DNA from: Tritrichomonas musculus
Taxonomy: Eukaryota > Parabasalia > Tritrichomonadida > Tritrichomonadidae
NCBI GenBank assembly: GCA_039105265.1
Contig: JAPFFF010000105.1
Location: 1-57,429 of the forward strand
Reading direction: 5' to 3'
Length of the DNA: 57,429 bases
Each line of letters opens with the position of its first letter. Positions within the stretch are counted from its first letter, which is position 1. The position numbers and the translations under genes were made by a program. A model generated the notes under the pieces. That model searched no databases. It worked only from the letters and a program-made list of their open reading frames with translations, and had not been told where the DNA came from. This document shows, one piece after another, positions 25,801-40,700 of the stretch.

Positions 25801-27304
25801 TCAGATTCAACGAGAACTGCAGTTGAATCATCAGATGCAACGAGAACTGCAGTTGAATCATCAGATTCAACGAGAACTGCAGTTGAATCATCAGATGCAA
25901 CGACAACTGCAGTTGAATCATCAGATGCAACGAGAACTGCAGTTGAATCATCAGATGCAACGAGAACTGCAGTTGAATCATCAGATGCAACGAGAACTGC
26001 AGTTGAATCATCAGATGCAACGAGAACTGCAGTTGAATCATCAGATGCAACGAGAACTGCAGTTGAATCATCAGATGCAACGAGAACTGCAGTTGAATCA
26101 TCAGATGCAACGAGAACTGCAGTTGAATCATCAGATTCAACGAGAACTGCAGTTGAATCATCAGATGCAACGACAACTGCAGTTGAATCATCAGATGCAA
26201 CGAGAACTGCAGTTGAATCATCAGATGCAACGAGAACTGCAGTTGAATCATCAGATGCAACGAGAACTGCAGTTGAATCATCAGATGCAACTAGAACTAC
26301 AGTTGAATCATCAGATTCAACGAGAACTGCAGTTGAACCATCAGATTCAACGAGAACTGCAGTTGAATCATCAGATTCAACGAGAACTACAGTTGAATCA
26401 TCAGATTCAACGAGAACTGCAGTTGAATCATCAGATTCAACGAGAACTGCAGTTGAATCATATCAGATTCAACGAGAACTGCAGTTGAATCATCAGATGC
26501 AACGAGAACTGCAGTTGAATCATCAGATGCAACGAGAACTGCAGTTGAATCATCAGATTCAACGAGAACTGCAGTTGAATCATCAGATGCAACGAGAACT
26601 GCAGTTGAATCATCAGATTCAACGAGAACTGCAGTTGAATCATCAGATGCAACGAGAACTGCAGTTGAATCATCAGATTCAACGAGAACTGCAGTTGAAT
26701 CATCAGATGCAACGACAACTGCAGTTGAATCATCAGATGCAACGACAACTGCAGTTGAATCATCAGATGCAACGACAACTGCAGTTGAATCATCAGATGC
26801 AACGAGAACTGCAGTTGAATCATCAGATGCAACGAGAACTGCAGTTGAATCATCAGATGCAACGAGAACTGCAGTTGAATCATCAGATGCAACGAGAACT
26901 GCAGTTGAATCATCAGATGCAACGAGAACTGCAGTTGAATCATCAGATTCAACGAGAACTGCAGTTGAATCATCAGATGCAACGACAACTGCAGTTGAAT
27001 CATCAGATGCAACGAGAACTGCAGTTGAATCATCAGATGCAACGAGAACTGCAGTTGAATCATCAGATGCAACGAGAACTGCAGTTGAATCATCAGATGC
27101 AACGAGAACTGCAGTTGAATCATCAGATGCAACGAGAACTGCAGTTTAATAATAAGATGAAACAAGAACTGCAGTTGAATCATCAGATGCAACGAGAACT
27201 GCAGTTGAATCATCAGATGCAACGAGAACTGCAGTTGAATCATCAGATTCAACGAGAACTGCAGTTGAATCATCAGATTCAACGAGAACTGCAGTTGAAT
27301 CATC
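19863..27304. repeat. Second copy of block 6991-14730
   Basis: Tracer units align with 6991-14730. The offset is 12,872 bp at the start. It drops to 12,602 after loss of nine units (source 7951-8220, between 20793 and 20823 here). It becomes 12,574 after 26464, where one source unit (13861-13890) is missing and 2 bp are inserted. Shared private variants confirm the relationship: AGATACAAC at 13111 and 25713, and GCAACTAGAAC at 13681 and 26283. A few substitutions distinguish the copies, for example G versus T at unit position 9 (7801 against 20673) and C versus G at unit position 16 (8761 against 21363). The match ends between 27275 and 27305. Confidence 0.88.
26433..26464. repeat. 32-bp family B unit with a 2-bp insertion
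   Basis: The unit ends GAATCATATC instead of GAATCATC, so a dinucleotide AT has been gained. This is the only departure from 30-bp length that I found in family B outside the mosaic island. It ends the plus-strand open frame that starts at 20195 (stop at 26488), and the frame resumes in the shifted register from 26485. The equivalent places in the other two copies (around 13856 and 32190) lack the insertion, so it arose after the duplication. Confidence 0.9.
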
Positions 27305-30300
27305 AGATGCAACGACAACTGCAGTTGAATCATCAGATGCAACGAGAACTGCAGTTGAATCATCAGATGCAACGAGAACTGCAGTTGAATCATCAGATGC
27401 AACGAGAACTGCAGTTGAATCATCAGATTCAACGAGAACTGCAGTTGAATCATCAGATGCAACGACAACTGCAGTTGAATCATCAGATTCAACGAGAACT
27501 GCAGTTGAATCATCAGATTCAACGAGAACTGCAGTTGAATCATCAAATGCAACGAGAACTGCCGTTTAATATTAAGATGCAACAAGAACTGCAGTTGAAT
27601 CATCAGATGCAACGACAACTGCAGTTGAATCATCAGATTCAACGAGAACTGCAGTTGAATCATCAGATTCAACGAGAACTGCAGTTGAATCATCAGATTC
27701 AACGAGAACTGCAGTTGAATCATCAGATGCAACGAGAACTGCAGTTGAATCATCAGATTCAACGAGAACTGCAGTTGAATCATCAGATGCAACGACAACT
27801 GCAGTTGAATCATCAGATGCAACGACAACTGCAGTTGAATCATCAGATGCAACGAGAACTGCAGTTGAATCATCAGATGCAACGAGAACTGCAGTTGAAT
27901 CATCAGATGCAACGAGAACTGCAGTTGAATCATCAGATGCAACGAGAACTGCAGTTGAATCATCAGATGCAACGAGAACTGCAGTTGAATCATCAGATGC
28001 AACGAGAACTGCAGTTGAATCATCAGATTCAACGAGAACTGCAGTTGAATCATCAGATGCAACGAGAACTGCAGTTGAATCATCAGATGCAACGAGAACT
28101 GCAGTTGAATCATCAGATGCAACGAGAACTACAGTTGAATCATCAGATTCAACGAGAACTGCAGTTGAACCATCAGATTCAACGAGAACTGCAGTTGAAT
28201 CATCAGATTCAACGAGAACTACAGTTGAATCATCAGATTCAACGAGAACTGCAGTTGAACCATCAGATTCAACGAGAACTGCAGTTGAATCATCAGATTC
28301 AACGAGAACTACAGTTGAATCATCAGATTCAACGAGAACTGCAGTTGAACCATCAGATTCAACGAGAACTGCAGTTGAATCATCAGATTCAACGAGAACT
28401 ACAGTTGAATCATCAGATTCAACGAGAACTGCAGTTGAATCATCAGATTCAACGAGAACTGCAGTTGAATCATCAGATTCAACGAGAACTACAGTTGAAT
28501 CATCAGATTCAACGAGAACTGCAGTTGAATCATCAGATGCAACGAGAACTGCAGTTGAATCATCAGATGCAACGAGAACTGCAGTTGAATCATCAGATTC
28601 AACGAGAACTGCAGTTGAATCATCAGATGCAACGACAACTGCAGTTGAATCATCAGATTCAACGAGAACTGCAGTTGAATCATCAGATTCAACGAGAACT
28701 GCAGTTGAATCATCAAATGCAACGAGAACTGCCGTTTAATATTAAGATGCAACAAGAACTGCAGTTGAATCATCAGATGCAACGACAACTGCAGTTGAAT
28801 CATCAGATTCAACGAGAACTGCAGTTGAATCATCAGATTCAACGAGAACTGCAGTTGAATCATCAGATTCAACGAGAACTGCAGTTGAATCATCAGATGC
28901 AACGAGAACTGCAGTTGAATCATCAGATTCAACGAGAACTGCAGTTGAATCATCAGATGCAACGACAACTGCAGTTGAATCATCAGATGCAACGAGAACT
29001 GCAGTTGAATCATCAGATGCAACGAGAACTGCAGTTGAATCATCAGATGCAACGAGAACTGCAGTTGAATCATCAGATGCAACGAGAACTGCAGTTGAAT
29101 CATCAGATTCAACGAGAACTGCAGTTGAATCATCAGATGCAACGACAACTGCAGTTGAATCATCAGATGCAACGAGAACTGCAGTTGAATCATCAGATGC
29201 AACGAGAACTGCAGTTGAATCATCAGATGCAACGAGAACTGCAGTTGAATCATCAGATGCAACGAGAACTACAGTTGAATCATCAGATTCAACGAGAACT
29301 GCAGTTGAACCATCAGATTCAACGAGAACTACAGTTGAATCATCAGATTCAACGAGAACTGCAGTTGAATCATCAGATTCAACGAGAACTACAGTTGAAT
29401 CATCAGATTCAACGAGAACTGCAGTTGAATCATCAGATGCAACGAGAACTGCAGTTGAATCATCAGATTCAACGAGAACTGCAGTTGAATCATCAGATGC
29501 AACGACAACTGCAGTTGAATCATCAGATGCAACGACAACTGCAGTTGAATCATCAGATGCAACGACAACTGCAGTTGAATCATCAGATGCAACGAGAACT
29601 GCAGTTGAATCATCAGATGCAACGAGAACTGCAGTTGAATCATCAGATGCAACGAGAACTGCAGTTGAATCATCAGATGCAACGAGAACTGCAGTTGAAT
29701 CATCAGATGCAACGAGAACTGCAGTTGAATCATCAGATTCAACGAGAACTGCAGTTGAATCATCAGATGCAACGACAACTGCAGTTGAATCATCAGATGC
29801 AACGAGAACTGCAGTTGAATCATCAGATGCAACGAGAACTGCAGTTGAATCATCAGATGCAACGAGAACTACAGTTGAATCATCAGATTCAACGAGAACT
29901 GCAGTTGAACCATCAGATTCAACGAGAACTGCAGTTGAATCATCAGATTCAACGAGAACTACAGTTGAATCATCAGATTCAACGAGAACTGCAGTTGAAC
30001 CATCAGATTCAACGAGAACTGCAGTTGAATCATCAGATTCAACGAGAACTACAGTTGAATCATCAGATTCAACGAGAACTGCAGTTGAACCATCAGATTC
30101 AACGAGAACTGCAGTTGAATCATCAGATTCAACGAGAACTACAGTTGAATCATCAGATTCAACGAGAACTGCAGTTGAATCATCAGATTCAACGAGAACT
30201 GCAGTTGAATCATCAGATTCAACGAGAACTACAGTTGAATCATCAGATTCAACGAGAACTGCAGTTGAATCATCAGATGCAACGAGAACTGCAGTTGAAT

Positions 30301-33300
30301 CATCAGATGCAACGAGAACTGCAGTTGAATCATCAGATTCAACGAGAACTGCAGTTGAATCATCAGATGCAACGACAACTGCAGTTGAATCATCAGATTC
30401 AACGAGAACTGCAGTTGAATCATCAGATTCAACGAGAACTGCAGTTGAATCATCAAATGCAACGAGAACTGCCGTTTAATATTAAGATGCAACAAGAACT
30501 GCAGTTGAATCATCAGATGCAACGACAACTGCAGTTGAATCATCAGATTCAACGAGAACTGCAGTTGAATCATCAGATTCAACGAGAACTGCAGTTGAAT
30601 CATCAGATTCAACGAGAACTGCAGTTGAATCATCAGATGCAACGAGAACTGCAGTTGAATCATCAGATTCAACGAGAACTGCAGTTGAATCATCAGATTC
30701 AACGAGAACTACAGTTGAATCATCAGATTCAACGAGAACTGCAGTTGAATCATCAGATTCAACGAGAACTACAGTTGAATCATCAGATTCAACGAGAACT
30801 GCAGTTGAACCATCAGATTCAACGAGAACTGCAGTTGAATCATCAGATTCAACGAGAACTACAGTTGAATCATCAGATTCAACGAGAACTGCAGTTGAAT
30901 CATCAGATTCAACGAGAACTACAGTTGAATCATCAGATTCAACGAGAACTGCAGTTGAACCATCAGATTCAACGAGAACTGCAGTTGAATCATCAGATTC
31001 AACGAGAACTACAGTTGAATCATCAGATTCAACGAGAACTGCAGTTGAATCATCAGATTCAACGAGAACTGCAGTTGAATCATCAGATTCAACGAGAACT
31101 GCAGTTGAACCATCAGATTCAACGAGAACTGCAGTTGAATCATCAGATTCAACGAGAACTACAGTTGAATCATCAGATTCAACGAGAACTGCAGTTGAAT
31201 CATCAGATGCAACGAGAACTGCAGTTGAATCATCAGATGCAACGAGAACTACAGTTGAATCATCAGATTCAACGAGAACTGCAGTTGAACCATCAGATTC
31301 AACGAGAACTGCAGTTGAATCATCAGATTCAACGAGAACTGCAGTTGAATCATCAGATTCAACGAGAACTGCAGTTGAATCATCAAATGCAACGAGAACT
31401 GCCGTTTAATATTAAGATGCAACAAGAACTGCAGTTGAATCATCAGATACAACGACAACTGCAGTTGAATCATCAGATTCAACGAGAACTGCAGTTGAAT
31501 CATCAGATTCAACGAGAACTGCAGTTGAATCATCAGATTCAACGAGAACTGCAGTTGAATCATCAGATGCAACGAGAACTGCAGTTGAATCATCAGATTC
31601 AACGAGAACTGCAGTTGAATCATCAGATGCAACGACAACTGCAGTTGAATCATCAGATGCAACGAGAACTGCAGTTGAATCATCAGATGCAACGAGAACT
31701 GCAGTTGAATCATCAGATGCAACGAGAACTGCAGTTGAATCATCAGATGCAACGAGAACTGCAGTTGAATCATCAGATGCAACGAGAACTGCAGTTGAAT
31801 CATCAGATGCAACGAGAACTGCAGTTGAATCATCAGATGCAACGAGAACTGCAGTTGAATCATCAGATTCAACGAGAACTGCAGTTGAATCATCAGATGC
31901 AACGACAACTGCAGTTGAATCATCAGATGCAACGAGAACTGCAGTTGAATCATCAGATGCAACGAGAACTGCAGTTGAATCATCAGATGCAACGAGAACT
32001 GCAGTTGAATCATCAGATGCAACTAGAACTACAGTTGAATCATCAGATTCAACGAGAACTGCAGTTGAACCATCAGATTCAACGAGAACTGCAGTTGAAT
32101 CATCAGATTCAACGAGAACTACAGTTGAATCATCAGATTCAACGAGAACTGCAGTTGAATCATCAGATTCAACGAGAACTGCAGTTGAATCATCAGATTC
32201 AACGAGAACTACAGTTGAATCATCAGATTCAACGAGAACTGCAGTTGAATCATCAGATGCAACGAGAACTGCAGTTGAATCATCAGATGCAACGAGAACT
32301 GCAGTTGAATCATCAGATTCAACGAGAACTGCAGTTGAATCATCAGATGCAACGAGAACTGCAGTTGAATCATCAGATTCAACGAGAACTGCAGTTGAAT
32401 CATCAGATGCAACGAGAACTGCAGTTGAATCATCAGATTCAACGAGAACTGCAGTTGAATCATCAGATGCAACGACAACTGCAGTTGAATCATCAGATGC
32501 AACGACAACTGCAGTTGAATCATCAGATGCAACGACAACTGCAGTTGAATCATCAGATGCAACGAGAACTGCAGTTGAATCATCAGATGCAACGAGAACT
32601 GCAGTTGAATCATCAGATGCAACGAGAACTGCAGTTGAATCATCAGATGCAACGAGAACTGCAGTTGAATCATCAGATGCAACGAGAACTGCAGTTGAAT
32701 CATCAGATTCAACGAGAACTGCAGTTGAATCATCAGATGCAACGACAACTGCAGTTGAATCATCAGATGCAACGAGAACTGCAGTTGAATCATCAGATGC
32801 AACGAGAACTGCAGTTGAATCATCAGATGCAACGAGAACTGCAGTTGAATCATCAGATGCAACGAGAACTGCAGTTGAATCATCAGATGCAACGAGAACT
32901 GCAGTTTAATAATAAGATGAAACAAGAACTGCAGTTGAATCATCAGATGCAACGAGAACTGCAGTTGAATCATCAGATGCAACGAGAACTGCAGTTGAAT
33001 CATCAGATTCAACGAGAACTGCAGTTGAATCATCAGATTCAACGAGAACTGCAGTTGAATCATCAGATGCAACGAGAACTGCAGTTGAATCATCAGATGC
33101 AACGAGAACTACAGTTGAATCATCAGATTCAACGAGAACTGCAGTTGAACCATCAGATTCAACGAGAACTGCAGTTGAATCATCAGATTCAACGAGAACT
33201 GCAGTTGAATCATCAGATTCAACGAGAACTGCAGTTGAACCATCAGATTCAACGAGAACTGCAGTTGAATCATCAGATGCAACGAGAACTGCAGTTGAAT

Positions 33301-36300
33301 CATCAGATGCAACGAGAACTGTAGTTTAATAATAAGATGAAACAAGAACTGCAGTTGAATCATCAGATGCAACGAGAACTGCAGTTTAATCATAAGATTC
33401 AACGAGAACTGAAGTTTAATAATAAGATGAAACAAGAACTGCAGTTGAATCATCAGATGCAACGAGAACTGCAGTTGAATCATCAGATGCAACGAGAACT
33501 GCAGTTGAATCATCAGATGCAACGAGAACTGCAGTTTAATAATAAGATGAAACAAGAACTGCAGTTGAATCATCAGATGCAACGAGAACTGTAGTTTAAT
33601 AATAAGATGAAACAAGAACTGCAGTTGAATCATCAGATTCAACGAGAACTGCAGTTGAATCATCAGATTCAACGAGAACTGCAGTTGAATCATCAGATGC
33701 AACGACAACTGCAGTTGAATCATCAGATGCAACGACAACTGCAGTTGAATCATCAGATGCAACGAGAACTGCAGTTGAATCATCAGATGCAACGAGAACT
33801 GCAGTTGAATCATCAGATGCAACGAGAACTGCAGTTGAATCATCAGATGCAACGAGAACTGCAGTTTAATAATAAGATGAAACAAGAACTGCAGTTGAAT
33901 CATCAGATGCAACGAGAACTGCAGTTGAATCATCAGATGCAACGAGAACTGCAGTTGAATCATCAGATGCAACGAGAACTGCAGTTGAATCATCAGATTC
34001 AACGAGAACTGCAGTTTAATCATCAGATTCAACGAGAACTGCAGTTGAATCATCAGATGCAACGAGAACTTCAGTTGAATCATCAGATGCAACGAGAACT
34101 ACAGTTGAATCATCAGATTCAACGAGAACTGCAGTTGAACCATCAGATTCAACGAGAACTGCAGTTGAATCATCAGATTCAACGAGAACTGCAGTTGAAT
34201 CATCAGATGCAACGAGAACTGCAGTTGAATCATCAGATGCAACGACAACTGCAGTTGAACCATCAGATTCAACGAGAACTGCAGTTGAATCATCAGATTC
34301 AACGAGAACTGCAGTTGAATCATCAGATGCAACGAGAACTGCAGTTGAATCATCAGATGCAACGAGAACTACAGTTGAATCATCAGATTCAACGAGAACT
34401 GCAGTTGAACCATCAGATTCAACGAGAACTGCAGTTGAATCATCAGATTCAACGAGAACTGCAGTTGAATCATCAGATGCAACGAGAACTGCAGTTGAAT
34501 CATCAGATTCAACGAGAACTGCAGTTGAACCATCAGATTCAACGAGAACTGCAGTTGAATCATCAGATGCAACGAGAACTGCAGTTGAATCATCAGATTC
34601 AACGAGAACTGCAGTTGAATCATCAGATTCAACGAGAACTGCAGTTGAATCATCAGATTCAACGAGAACTGCAGTTGAACCATCAGATTCAACGAGAACT
34701 GCAGTTGAATCATCAGATGCAACGAGAACTGCAGTTGAATCATCAGATGCAACGAGAACTGCAGTTTAATAATAAGATGCAACAAGAACTGCAGTTGAAT
34801 CATCAGATTCAACGAGAACTGCAGTTGAATCATCAGATGCAACGAGAACTGCAGTTGAATCATCAGATGCAGCGAGAACTGCAGTTTAATAATAAGATGA
34901 AACAAGAACTGCAGTTGAATCATCAGATGCAACGAGAACTGTAGTTTAATAATAAGATGAAACAAGAACTGCAGTTGAATCATCAGATTCAACGAGAACT
35001 GCAGTTGAATCATCAGATTCAACGAGAACTGCAGTTGAATCATCAGATGCAACGAGAACTGCAGTTGAATCATCAGATGCAACGAGAACTGCAGTTGAAT
35101 CATCAGATGCAACGAGAACTGCAGTTGAATCATCAGATGCAACGAGAACTGCAGTTGAATCATCAGATGAAACAAGAACTGCAGTTGAATCATCAGATGC
35201 AACGAGAACTGCAGTTGAATCATCAGATTCAACGAGAACTACAGTTGAATCATCAGATTCAACGAGAACTGCAGTTGAACCATCAGATTCAACGAGAACT
35301 GCAGTTGAATCATCAGATGCAACGAGAACTACAGTTGAATCATCAGATTCAACGAGAACTGCAGTTGAACCATCAGATTCAACGAGAACTGCAGTTGAAT
35401 CATCAGATGCAACGAGAACTGCAGTTGAATCATCAGATTCAACGAGAACTGCAGTTGAATCATCAGATTCAACGAGAACTGCAGTTGAATCATCAGATGC
35501 AACGACAACTGCAGTTGAATCATCAGATTCAACGAGAACTGCAGTTGAATCATCAGATTCAACGAGAACTGCAGTTGAATCATCAAATGCAACGAGAACT
35601 GCCGTTTAATATTAAGATGCAACAAGAACTGCAGTTGAATCATCAGATGCAACGACAACTGCAGTTGAATCATCAGATTCAACGAGAACTGCAGTTGAAT
35701 CATCAGATTCAACGAGAACTGCAGTTGAATCATCAGATTCAACGAGAACTGCAGTTGAATCATCAGATTCAACGAGAACTGCAGTTGAATCATCAGATTC
35801 AACGAGAACTGCAGTTGAACCATCAGATTCAACGAGAACTGCAGTTGAATCATCAGATGCAACGAGAACTGCAGTTGAATCATCAGATTCAACGAGAACT
35901 GCAGTTGAATCATCAGATTCAACGAGAACTGCAGTTGAATCATCAGATGCAACGACAACTGCAGTTGAATCATCAGATTCAACGAGAACTGCAGTTGAAT
36001 CATCAGATTCAACGAGAACTGCAGTTGAATCATCAAATGCAACGAGAACTGCCGTTTAATATTAAGATGCAACAAGAACTGCAGTTGAATCATCAGATGC
36101 AACGACAACTGCAGTTGAATCATCAGATTCAACGAGAACTGCAGTTGAATCATCAGATTCAACGAGAACTGCAGTTGAATCATCAGATTCAACGAGAACT
36201 GCAGTTGAATCATCAGATGCAACGACAACTGCAGTTGAATCATCAGATTCAACGAGAACTGCAGTTGAATCATCAGATGCAACGACAACTGCAGTTGAAT

Positions 36301-37744
36301 CATCAGATGCAACGAGAACTGCAGTTGAATCATCAGATGCAACGAGAACTGCAGTTGAATCATCAGATGCAACGAGAACTGCAGTTGAATCATCAGATGC
36401 AACGAGAACTGCAGTTGAATCATCAGATGCAACGAGAACTGCAGTTGAATCATCAGATGCAACGAGAACTGCAGTTGAATCATCAGATTCAACGAGAACT
36501 GCAGTTGAATCATCAGATGCAACGACAACTGCAGTTGAATCATCAGATGCAACGAGAACTGCAGTTGAATCATCAGATGCAACGAGAACTGCAGTTGAAT
36601 CATCAGATGCAACGAGAACTGCAGTTGAATCATCAGATGCAACGAGAACTACAGTTGAATCATCAGATTCAACGAGAACTGCAGTTGAACCATCAGATTC
36701 AACGAGAACTGCAGTTGAATCATCAGATTCAACGAGAACTACAGTTGAATCATCAGATTCAACGAGAACTGCAGTTGAATCATCAGATTCAACGAGAACT
36801 GCAGTTGAATCATCAGATTCAACGAGAACTACAGTTGAATCATCAGATTCAACGAGAACTACAGTTGAATCATCAGATGCAACGAGAACTGCAGTTGAAT
36901 CATCAGATTCAACGAGAACTGCAGTTGAATCATCAGATGCAACGACAACTGCAGTTGAATCATCAGATGCAACGACAACTGCAGTTGAATCATCAGATGC
37001 AACGACAACTGCAGTTGAATCATCAGATTCAACGAGAACTGCAGTTGAATCATCAGATGCAACGAGAACTGCAGTTGAATCATCAGATGCAACGAGAACT
37101 GCAGTTGAATCATCAGATGCAACGAGAACTGCAGTTGAATCATCAGATGCAACGAGAACTGCAGTTGAATCATCAGATTCAACGAGAACTGCAGTTGAAT
37201 CATCAGATGCAACGACAACTGCAGTTGAATCATCAGATGCAACGAGAACTGCAGTTGAATCATCAGATGCAACGAGAACTGCAGTTGAATCATCAGATGC
37301 AACGAGAACTGCAGTTGAATCATCAGATGCAACGAGAACTGCAGTTGAATCATCAGATGCAACGAGAACTGCAGTTTAATAATAAGATGAAACAAGAACT
37401 GCAGTTGAATCATCAGATGCAACGAGAACTGCAGTTGAATCATCAGATGCAACGAGAACTGCAGTTGAATCATCAGATTCAACGAGAACTGCAGTTGAAT
37501 CATCAGATTCAACGAGAACTGCAGTTGAATCATCAGATGCAACGAGAACTGCAGTTGAATCATCAGATTCAACGAGAACTGCAGTTGAATCATCAGATGC
37601 AACGACAACTGCAGTTGAATCATCAGATTCAACGAGAACTGCAGTTGAATCATCAGATTCAACGAGAACTGCAGTTGAATCATCAAATGCAACGAGAACT
37701 GCCGTTTAATATTAAGATGCAACAAGAACTGCAGTTGAATCATC
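27305..37744. repeat. Third copy: exact-looking duplicate of block 8971-19410
   Basis: A constant offset of 18,334 bp holds for all 10,440 bp (348 units). All seven CTGCCGTTTAATATT tracers match (9207 with 27541, 10377 with 28711, 12117 with 30451, 13047 with 31381, 17247 with 35581, 17697 with 36031, 19347 with 37681). So do the TAG units (14990 with 33324, 15260 with 33594, 16610 with 34944) and private variants such as AGATACAAC at 31445, GCAACTAGAAC at 32015 and AACTTCAG near 34067. I noticed no mismatch by eye. It is the youngest large duplication here, or else an assembly artefact. Confidence 0.88.
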
Positions 37745-40700
37745 AGATGCAACGACAACTGCAGTTGAATCATCAGATTCAACGAGAACTGCAGTTGAAT
37801 CATCAGATTCAACGAGAACTGCAGTTGAATCATCAGATTCAACGAGAACTGCAGTTGAATCATCAGATGCAACGAGAACTGCAGTTGAATCATCAGATTC
37901 AACGAGAACTGCAGTTGAATCATCAGATTCAACGAGAACTACAGTTGAATCATCAGATTCAACGAGAACTGCAGTTGAATCATCAGATTCAACGAGAACT
38001 ACAGTTGAATCATCAGATTCAACGAGAACTGCAGTTGAACCATCAGATTCAACGAGAACTGCAGTTGAATCATCAGATTCAACGAGAACTACAGTTGAAT
38101 CATCAGATTCAACGAGAACTGCAGTTGAATCATCAGATTCAACGAGAACTGCAGTTGAATCATCAGATTCAACGAGAACTGCAGTTGAACCATCAGATTC
38201 AACGAGAACTGCAGTTGAATCATCAGATTCAACGAGAACTACAGTTGAATCATCAGATTCAACGAGAACTGCAGTTGAATCATCAGATGCAACGAGAACT
38301 GCAGTTGAATCATCAGATGCAACGAGAACTACAGTTGAATCATCAGATTCAACGAGAACTGCAGTTGAACCATCAGATTCAACGAGAACTGCAGTTGAAT
38401 CATCAGATTCAACGAGAACTGCAGTTGAATCATCAGATTCAACGAGAACTGCAGTTGAATCATCAAATGCAACGAGAACTGCCGTTTAATATTAAGATGC
38501 AACAAGAACTGCAGTTGAATCATCAGATGCAACGACAACTGCAGTTGAATCATCAGATTCAACGAGAACTGCAGTTGAATCATCAGATTCAACGAGAACT
38601 GCAGTTGAATCATCAGATTCAACGAGAACTGCAGTTGAATCATCAGATGCAACGAGAACTGCAGTTGAATCATCAGATTCAACGAGAACTGCAGTTGAAT
38701 CATCAGATGCAACGACAACTGCAGTTGAATCATCAGATTCAACGAGAACTGCAGTTGAATCATCAGATGCAACGAGAACTGCAGTTGAATCATCAGATGC
38801 AACGAGAACTGCAGTTGAATCATCAGATGCAACGAGAACTGCAGTTGAATCATCAGATGCAACGAGAACTGCAGTTGAATCATCAGATGCAACGAGAACT
38901 GCAGTTGAATCATCAGATGCAACGAGAACTGCAGTTGAATCATCAGATGAAACAAGAACTGCAGTTGAATCATCAGATGCAACGAGAACTGCAGTTGAAT
39001 CATCAGATTCAACGAGAACTACAGTTGAATCATCAGATTCAACGAGAACTGCAGTTGAACCATCAGATTCAACGAGAACTGCAGTTGAATCATCAGATGC
39101 AACGAGAACTACAGTTGAATCATCAGATTCAACGAGAACTGCAGTTGAACCATCAGATTCAACGAGAACTGCAGTTGAATCATCAGATGCAACGAGAACT
39201 GCAGTTGAATCATCAGATTCAACGAGAACTGCAGTTGAATCATCAGATTCAACGAGAACTGCAGTTGAATCATCAGATGCAACGACAACTGCAGTTGAAT
39301 CATCAGATTCAACGAGAACTGCAGTTGAATCATCAGATTCAACGAGAACTGCAGTTGAATCATCAAATGCAACGAGAACTGCCGTTTAATATTAAGATGC
39401 AACAAGAACTGCAGTTGAATCATCAGATGCAACGACAACTGCAGTTGAATCATCAGATTCAACGAGAACTGCAGTTGAATCATCAGATTCAACGAGAACT
39501 GCAGTTGAATCATCAGATTCAACGAGAACTGCAGTTGAATCATCAGATTCAACGAGAACTGCAGTTGAATCATCAGATTCAACGAGAACTGCAGTTGAAC
39601 CATCAGATTCAACGAGAACTGCAGTTGAATCATCAGATGCAACGAGAACTGCAGTTGAATCATCAGATTCAACGAGAACTGCAGTTGAATCATCAGATTC
39701 AACGAGAACTGCAGTTGAATCATCAGATGCAACGACAACTGCAGTTGAATCATCAGATTCAACGAGAACTGCAGTTGAATCATCAGATTCAACGAGAACT
39801 GCAGTTGAATCATCAAATGCAACGAGAACTGCCGTTTAATATTAAGATGCAACAAGAACTGCAGTTGAATCATCAGATGCAACGACAACTGCAGTTGAAT
39901 CATCAGATTCAACGAGAACTGCAGTTGAATCATCAGATTCAACGAGAACTGCAGTTGAATCATCAGATTCAACGAGAACTGCAGTTGAATCATCAGATGC
40001 AACGACAACTGCAGTTGAATCATCAGATTCAACGAGAACTGCAGTTGAATCATCAGATGCAACGACAACTGCAGTTGAATCATCAGATGCAACGAGAACT
40101 GCAGTTGAATCATCAGATGCAACGAGAACTGCAGTTGAATCATCAGATGCAACGAGAACTGCAGTTGAATCATCAGATGCAACGAGAACTGCAGTTGAAT
40201 CATCAGATGCAACGAGAACTGCAGTTGAATCATCAGATGCAACGAGAACTGCAGTTGAATCATCAGATGCAACGAGAACTGCAGTTGAATCATCAGATTC
40301 AACGAGAACTGCAGTTGAATCATCAGATTCAACGAGAACTGCAGTTGAATCATCAGATTCAACGAGAACTGCAGTTGAATCATCAGATGCAACGAGAACT
40401 GCAGTTGAATCATCAGATGCAACGAGAACTGCAGTTGAATCATCAGATTCAACGAGAACTACAGTTGAATCATCAGATTCAACGAGAACTGCAGTTGAAT
40501 CATCAGATGCAACGAGAACTGCAGTTGAATCATCAGATTCAACGAGAACTGCAGTTGAATCATCAGATTCAACGAGAACTGCAGTTGAATCATCAGATTC
40601 AACGAGAACTGCAGTTGAATCATCAGATTCAACGAGAACTGCAGTTGAATCATCAGATTCAACGAGAACTGCAGTTGAATCATCAGATGCAACGAGAACT

